NCBI GenBank assembly: GCA_045654565.1
Contig: JAZONP010000071.1
Coordinates: 1 to 7,709, forward strand
Direction: 5' to 3'
Source: UBA1189 sp045654565
Lineage (GTDB): Bacteria; Bacteroidota; Bacteroidia; Bacteroidales; Bacteroidaceae
Length of the DNA: 7,709 nucleotides
Shown here: positions 4,954 to 7,709 of the stretch, piece by piece
Layout of the letters: each line of letters opens with the position of its first letter
Numbering within the stretch: the stretch's first letter is position 1
Program-made: the position numbers and the translations under genes
The notes under the pieces: model-generated
Seen by the model: only the letters and a program-made list of their open reading frames with translations
Database searches by the model: none
Told to the model about the DNA's origin: nothing

Positions 4954-6999
4954 ATGAAAAAGTTAGTATTGACAATGATGGTGGCATTGATGGCCACGGT
5001 GGGGGTGTGTGCACAGAAGGTGAAGCGTCCCGATACGTATAACTACAATCGGGGTATGGAACTGCTGGACAATGGTGAACTGGATGAGGGGTTGGAGTAC
5101 CTGGAAAAGGAACTCGCTGATAACCCTAAGAACGGCTATGCCTATAGTTGGATGGCGGCTGTGTATGTGGAAAAAGAGCAGTATGGTAATGCGATGACCT
5201 ATGTGGACAAGGCGCTGAAGTATACGCCTAAGAAGGATAAGGAGTATATGTCGATGGCGCATGCCATCAAGTCGCGTGTGCACTACTTGCTCGGTGAGCT
5301 GGATGAGGCTATAGAGCAGCTGAGCGAATGTGTTGAACTGCAACCCGAAAATACTGAGGCCTACGAGGAGCGCGCACAGATCTACTATGAGCAGGAGCAG
5401 TATGAACTTGCGGATAAGGACTACGAGCGACTCATCGAATTGGATAGAGGTGGCGTGATGGGATACATGGGTATCGGACGTAATGCTGTGGCTCAGGGTA
5501 AGTATGATGAGGCGATCAAGCAGTTTGACTATGTGGTGAAGATGCATACAGATTACTCTTCGGGTTACTCGTTCCGTGCTGATGCGTACATAAAGAAGGG
5601 GGAGTACAGCAAGGCGGCCGAGGATATCGTGACGGCACTCGACATAGATGATGACAATAAGGCATTCTATTTGTTGGAAGATATGGCAGACTCGGCCAAG
5701 GTAATCATGGAGGCAAAACTGAAGGCAAAGAGCTTGAAGGAGAAGAGTGAGACCAGATGGCAATGGTATCTGGGAGTGGTGAATGAGGAGGCTGAGGATT
5801 ACCCTCAAGCGATAGCTTATTATGAGAAGGCAATGGAATTGTATCCAGCAGCATATTATGCATTCCGTATATACGCGTGCTATGAGGCGATGGGTAACTA
5901 CGCTCAAGCGTTGGAGTATATAGACTATGCCATAGAACTGGATTCTACGGATGTGGATGACCTTCAGAGACGTGCCGAGGCGCTGTTCTACCTGGGACGA
6001 ATGGATGAGTGTCTGCAGACCATGGATAAGTATGTGGAGGAGACACCCGATTTCTTTGGAAGTTATTCTGCTCGTGGACTATATAAAATGCATAATGGAG
6101 ATTTGGAGGGTGCTATCGAGGATTACTCCATGGCAATAGCCTTGGAACCCGAGATGTCCTACACTTATACAAGACGTGGTGAGGCGTATATGAGACAAGG
6201 CAATGAAGAGGCGGCCAAGGCTGACTACCTAAAAGTGATCGAACTGGATACGGTGCCCAATGAATCGTCATCGGCAATGTATGCCTATCAAGTGTTGGGT
6301 GAACTGGATAAGGCGAAGGAGTTTATGCAGCGTGTGATTGATGAAGATCCCGATTATGAGGGAAACTATTATGATGCGGCATGCCTCTATGCCAGAATGG
6401 GGGACAAGATGAAGGCATTGGAGTATCTGCGTCAGGCTTTAGAACGTGGATATCGTGACTTTGCACACATTGCTGTAGACTATGATATGGATAATATACG
6501 TGAGATGGAGGAGTTTAAGGCACTCATCGAGGAGTATAAGGAGAAGTATCAATGGGGCGTATCGGACACGGAGGAGAAGACGTATGAGGAACTCACCATG
6601 GAGGTGCCCTTCACGAAAGATGGCAATATGTGTATGGTGAAGTGTACCATCAATAACCTGCCGCTGCACTTTATCTTCGATACGGGGGCAAGCAGTATCT
6701 CGATGTCGGATGTGGAGGCTACCTTCATGATGAAGAATGGCTACCTGTCGTCCAAGGATGTGGTGGGTAAGCAGCATTTCCTCACGGCTGATGGCAGCGT
6801 GAGCGAGAGTACGGTGCTCAACCTACGCAATGTCAACTTCGGTGGATTGAACCTCGACAACGTGCAGGCCTCGGTGGTGAAGAACCAGCGTGCTCCGCTC
6901 CTCTTGGGCCAGTCGGTGATGCAGAAGCTGGGCCGCATAGAGATTGACAACGAACGCCGCGTGCTGAAGATTACCTATAAGAAGGTGGTGGAGAATTGA
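4954..6999 (+). CDS. Secreted TPR protein with C-terminal retropepsin-like aspartic protease domain
   Basis: This is a 681-residue protein. MKKLVLTMMVALMATVGVCA is a type I signal peptide with cleavage expected before Q21, placing the protein in the periplasm or beyond. An AGGAG at 4945-4949, four bases before the ATG, supports the start and is unusual in this phylum. Residues ~28-535 form about 13 TPR units, many close to consensus (GELDEAIEQLSECVELQPEN; GDLEGAIEDYSMAIALEPE), with a less regular charged stretch near 245-265. Residues ~545-675 form a single clan-AA aspartic protease domain: FIFDTGASS with catalytic Asp576-Thr577-Gly578, a flap-like TADGS, and the C-terminal strand and turn LLLGQSVMQKLGRIEID from 649. 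One DTG per chain means activity would require a dimer, as in retropepsins. The TPR array probably selects or positions a protein partner. The next gene follows after 31 bp. The substrate is unknown. Confidence 0.88.
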   Translation: MKKLVLTMMVALMATVGVCAQKVKRPDTYNYNRGMELLDNGELDEGLEYLEKELADNPKNGYAYSWMAAVYVEKEQYGNAMTYVDKALKYTPKKDKEYMSMAHAIKSRVHYLLGELDEAIEQLSECVELQPENTEAYEERAQIYYEQEQYELADKDYERLIELDRGGVMGYMGIGRNAVAQGKYDEAIKQFDYVVKMHTDYSSGYSFRADAYIKKGEYSKAAEDIVTALDIDDDNKAFYLLEDMADSAKVIMEAKLKAKSLKEKSETRWQWYLGVVNEEAEDYPQAIAYYEKAMELYPAAYYAFRIYACYEAMGNYAQALEYIDYAIELDSTDVDDLQRRAEALFYLGRMDECLQTMDKYVEETPDFFGSYSARGLYKMHNGDLEGAIEDYSMAIALEPEMSYTYTRRGEAYMRQGNEEAAKADYLKVIELDTVPNESSSAMYAYQVLGELDKAKEFMQRVIDEDPDYEGNYYDAACLYARMGDKMKALEYLRQALERGYRDFAHIAVDYDMDNIREMEEFKALIEEYKEKYQWGVSDTEEKTYEELTMEVPFTKDGNMCMVKCTINNLPLHFIFDTGASSISMSDVEATFMMKNGYLSSKDVVGKQHFLTADGSVSESTVLNLRNVNFGGLNLDNVQASVVKNQRAPLLLGQSVMQKLGRIEIDNERRVLKITYKKVVEN

Positions 7000-7030
7000 A
7001 GATAAATGATGCTATAAGAACACATTGACT

Positions 7031-7709
7031 ATGACAGAACTTATTATTGGAATAGGGGTATTTGCTGTATTGGTAATCTTGTATTGGTGTTGCAAAGATG
7101 ATAAGCCCAAGACCATCTGTGAGCAGCAAACGCCTGGTGACATCTTTCGTGCTTTGGGAGCAGTGGTGCATGGCGACGAAGAAGATGAAGATGGAAGTCG
7201 CCATACATACGTGGTGGAGTATCAGGGAGATGCATTTATGTTCGTCTTCCACAAAGACTCGCCATGGGTCTTCTTGCGGTATTACGAATTCAAGGAATGT
7301 GGCTACGAACATTTGTATAAGGCTTTGGAGGTGGCAAATAATATCAACACCACACAGGGAGCATGGAACTGTGGCATTTCTAAGAAGGAGTCAGATACAG
7401 ATGGTACGCCTATCCTCAAAGCCAATCTTGAATACCTTTTCTCATGTGTCGGCAATCTGGAGCAGATGAAGGGAGAATTGCAGGTGTTGTTGGGAGGTGC
7501 ATTTGGTCTTGCACGCGACTTCTCGGATGAGTTGGACAAGGCTATCAAGGAGGAAGAGGAGAAGGATAAAGCATTTTTCAACGACTATACCTTCAATAAC
7601 AAGCTGGCCACGATAAGCCGTCAGTTGGAGGCTCGCCATACGGATGAAGAGGCTGATGAGGATAACGCGCCATTCTTCCTCTCGGTATCCCAACTCGTAC
7701 AACTCTACG
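7031..7709 (+). CDS. Membrane-anchored protein with possible YbjN-like domain, 3' end outside window
   Basis: The frame opens with ATG at 7031 and has no stop before the window edge, giving 226 complete codons. Residues 4-21 (LIIGIGVFAVLVILYWCC) form one membrane segment at the N-terminus, followed by KDDKPK, which suggests a membrane anchor with the bulk in the cytoplasm or periplasm (orientation undecided). From about 58 to 170 the order is YVVEYQGDAFMFVF, a tryptophan strand (SPWVFLRYYEF), the helix LYKALEVANNIN, a strand pair around GTPILKANLEYLF, and a long helix. This recalls the YbjN / type III chaperone-like fold, in which a helix ending in (N)xxN follows two strands; the match is by eye only. 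The tail is very acidic (EEEEKD, DEEADED). It starts 31 bp after the TPR-protease with no promoter between, so the two are probably co-transcribed. No Shine-Dalgarno is evident. Confidence 0.7.
   Translation, partial: MTELIIGIGVFAVLVILYWCCKDDKPKTICEQQTPGDIFRALGAVVHGDEEDEDGSRHTYVVEYQGDAFMFVFHKDSPWVFLRYYEFKECGYEHLYKALEVANNINTTQGAWNCGISKKESDTDGTPILKANLEYLFSCVGNLEQMKGELQVLLGGAFGLARDFSDELDKAIKEEEEKDKAFFNDYTFNNKLATISRQLEARHTDEEADEDNAPFFLSVSQLVQLY

Noticed and set aside
4963..5907. 314-codon open frame on the - strand inside the TPR-protease gene.
   Set aside because: It mirrors a strongly supported TPR gene, has low-complexity Leu/Ile/His composition and no recognisable domain; a shadow of codon bias.
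7693..7705. CTCGTACAAC near the window end as a further regulatory box.
   Set aside because: It lies within coding sequence, mismatches the TTCGTAC core and has no partner 21 bp away.

Overview
The window looks like a chromosomal segment of a Bacteroidales bacterium, most likely a Prevotella-like member of the Bacteroidota. The grounds are a good match to the Bacteroidota sigma-ABfr promoter (TTTG, 19 bases, TACTTTTG) upstream of one gene, near absence of Shine-Dalgarno sequences, an intergenic repeat of a type common in this phylum, an NrtR-type Nudix regulator of the kind that has expanded there, and exported proteins typical of the group. Every recognised gene is on the + strand. No tRNA, rRNA, CRISPR array, transposase or phage gene was seen.

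Layout: (1) bases 2-451, the 3' end of an exported-looking protein that resembles the phosphodiester glycosidase (NAGPA/DUF2233) fold. (2) 480-566, a promoter region with two TTCGTAC boxes exactly 21 bp apart. (3) 584-3716, a two-gene operon whose genes overlap by 32 bp: a 320-aa lipoprotein with a possible TIM-barrel fold and a 733-aa secreted helical-repeat protein, both uncharacterised. (4) 3717-4034, an intergenic stretch holding a ~150-bp imperfect inverted repeat, then a promoter with two nearly identical palindromic operators. (5) 4035-4727, an NrtR-type regulator with an intact Nudix box and a C-terminal winged helix. (6) 4845-4931, a second promoter region that aligns without gaps to the one at 480-566. 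(7) 4954-6999, a secreted protein with about 13 TPR units fused to a retropepsin-like aspartic protease domain. (8) 7031 to the window end, a membrane-anchored protein with a possible YbjN-like domain, cut by the window edge.

How it fits together: the most notable signal is regulatory. The 87 bases upstream of the lipoprotein operon and of the TPR-protease operon match at about 58 positions with no gaps. The matches concentrate in the paired boxes, the -33-like and -7-like elements and the start-site region, while the spacers have diverged. I infer that the two operons belong to one regulon of envelope proteins, perhaps under a LytTR-type response regulator, since that family reads direct repeats with this period. 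The NrtR gene between them has a different promoter and appears to be autoregulated through two operators 52 bp (about five helical turns) apart. The functions of the lipoprotein/helical-repeat pair and the target of the TPR-protease cannot be read from the sequence.
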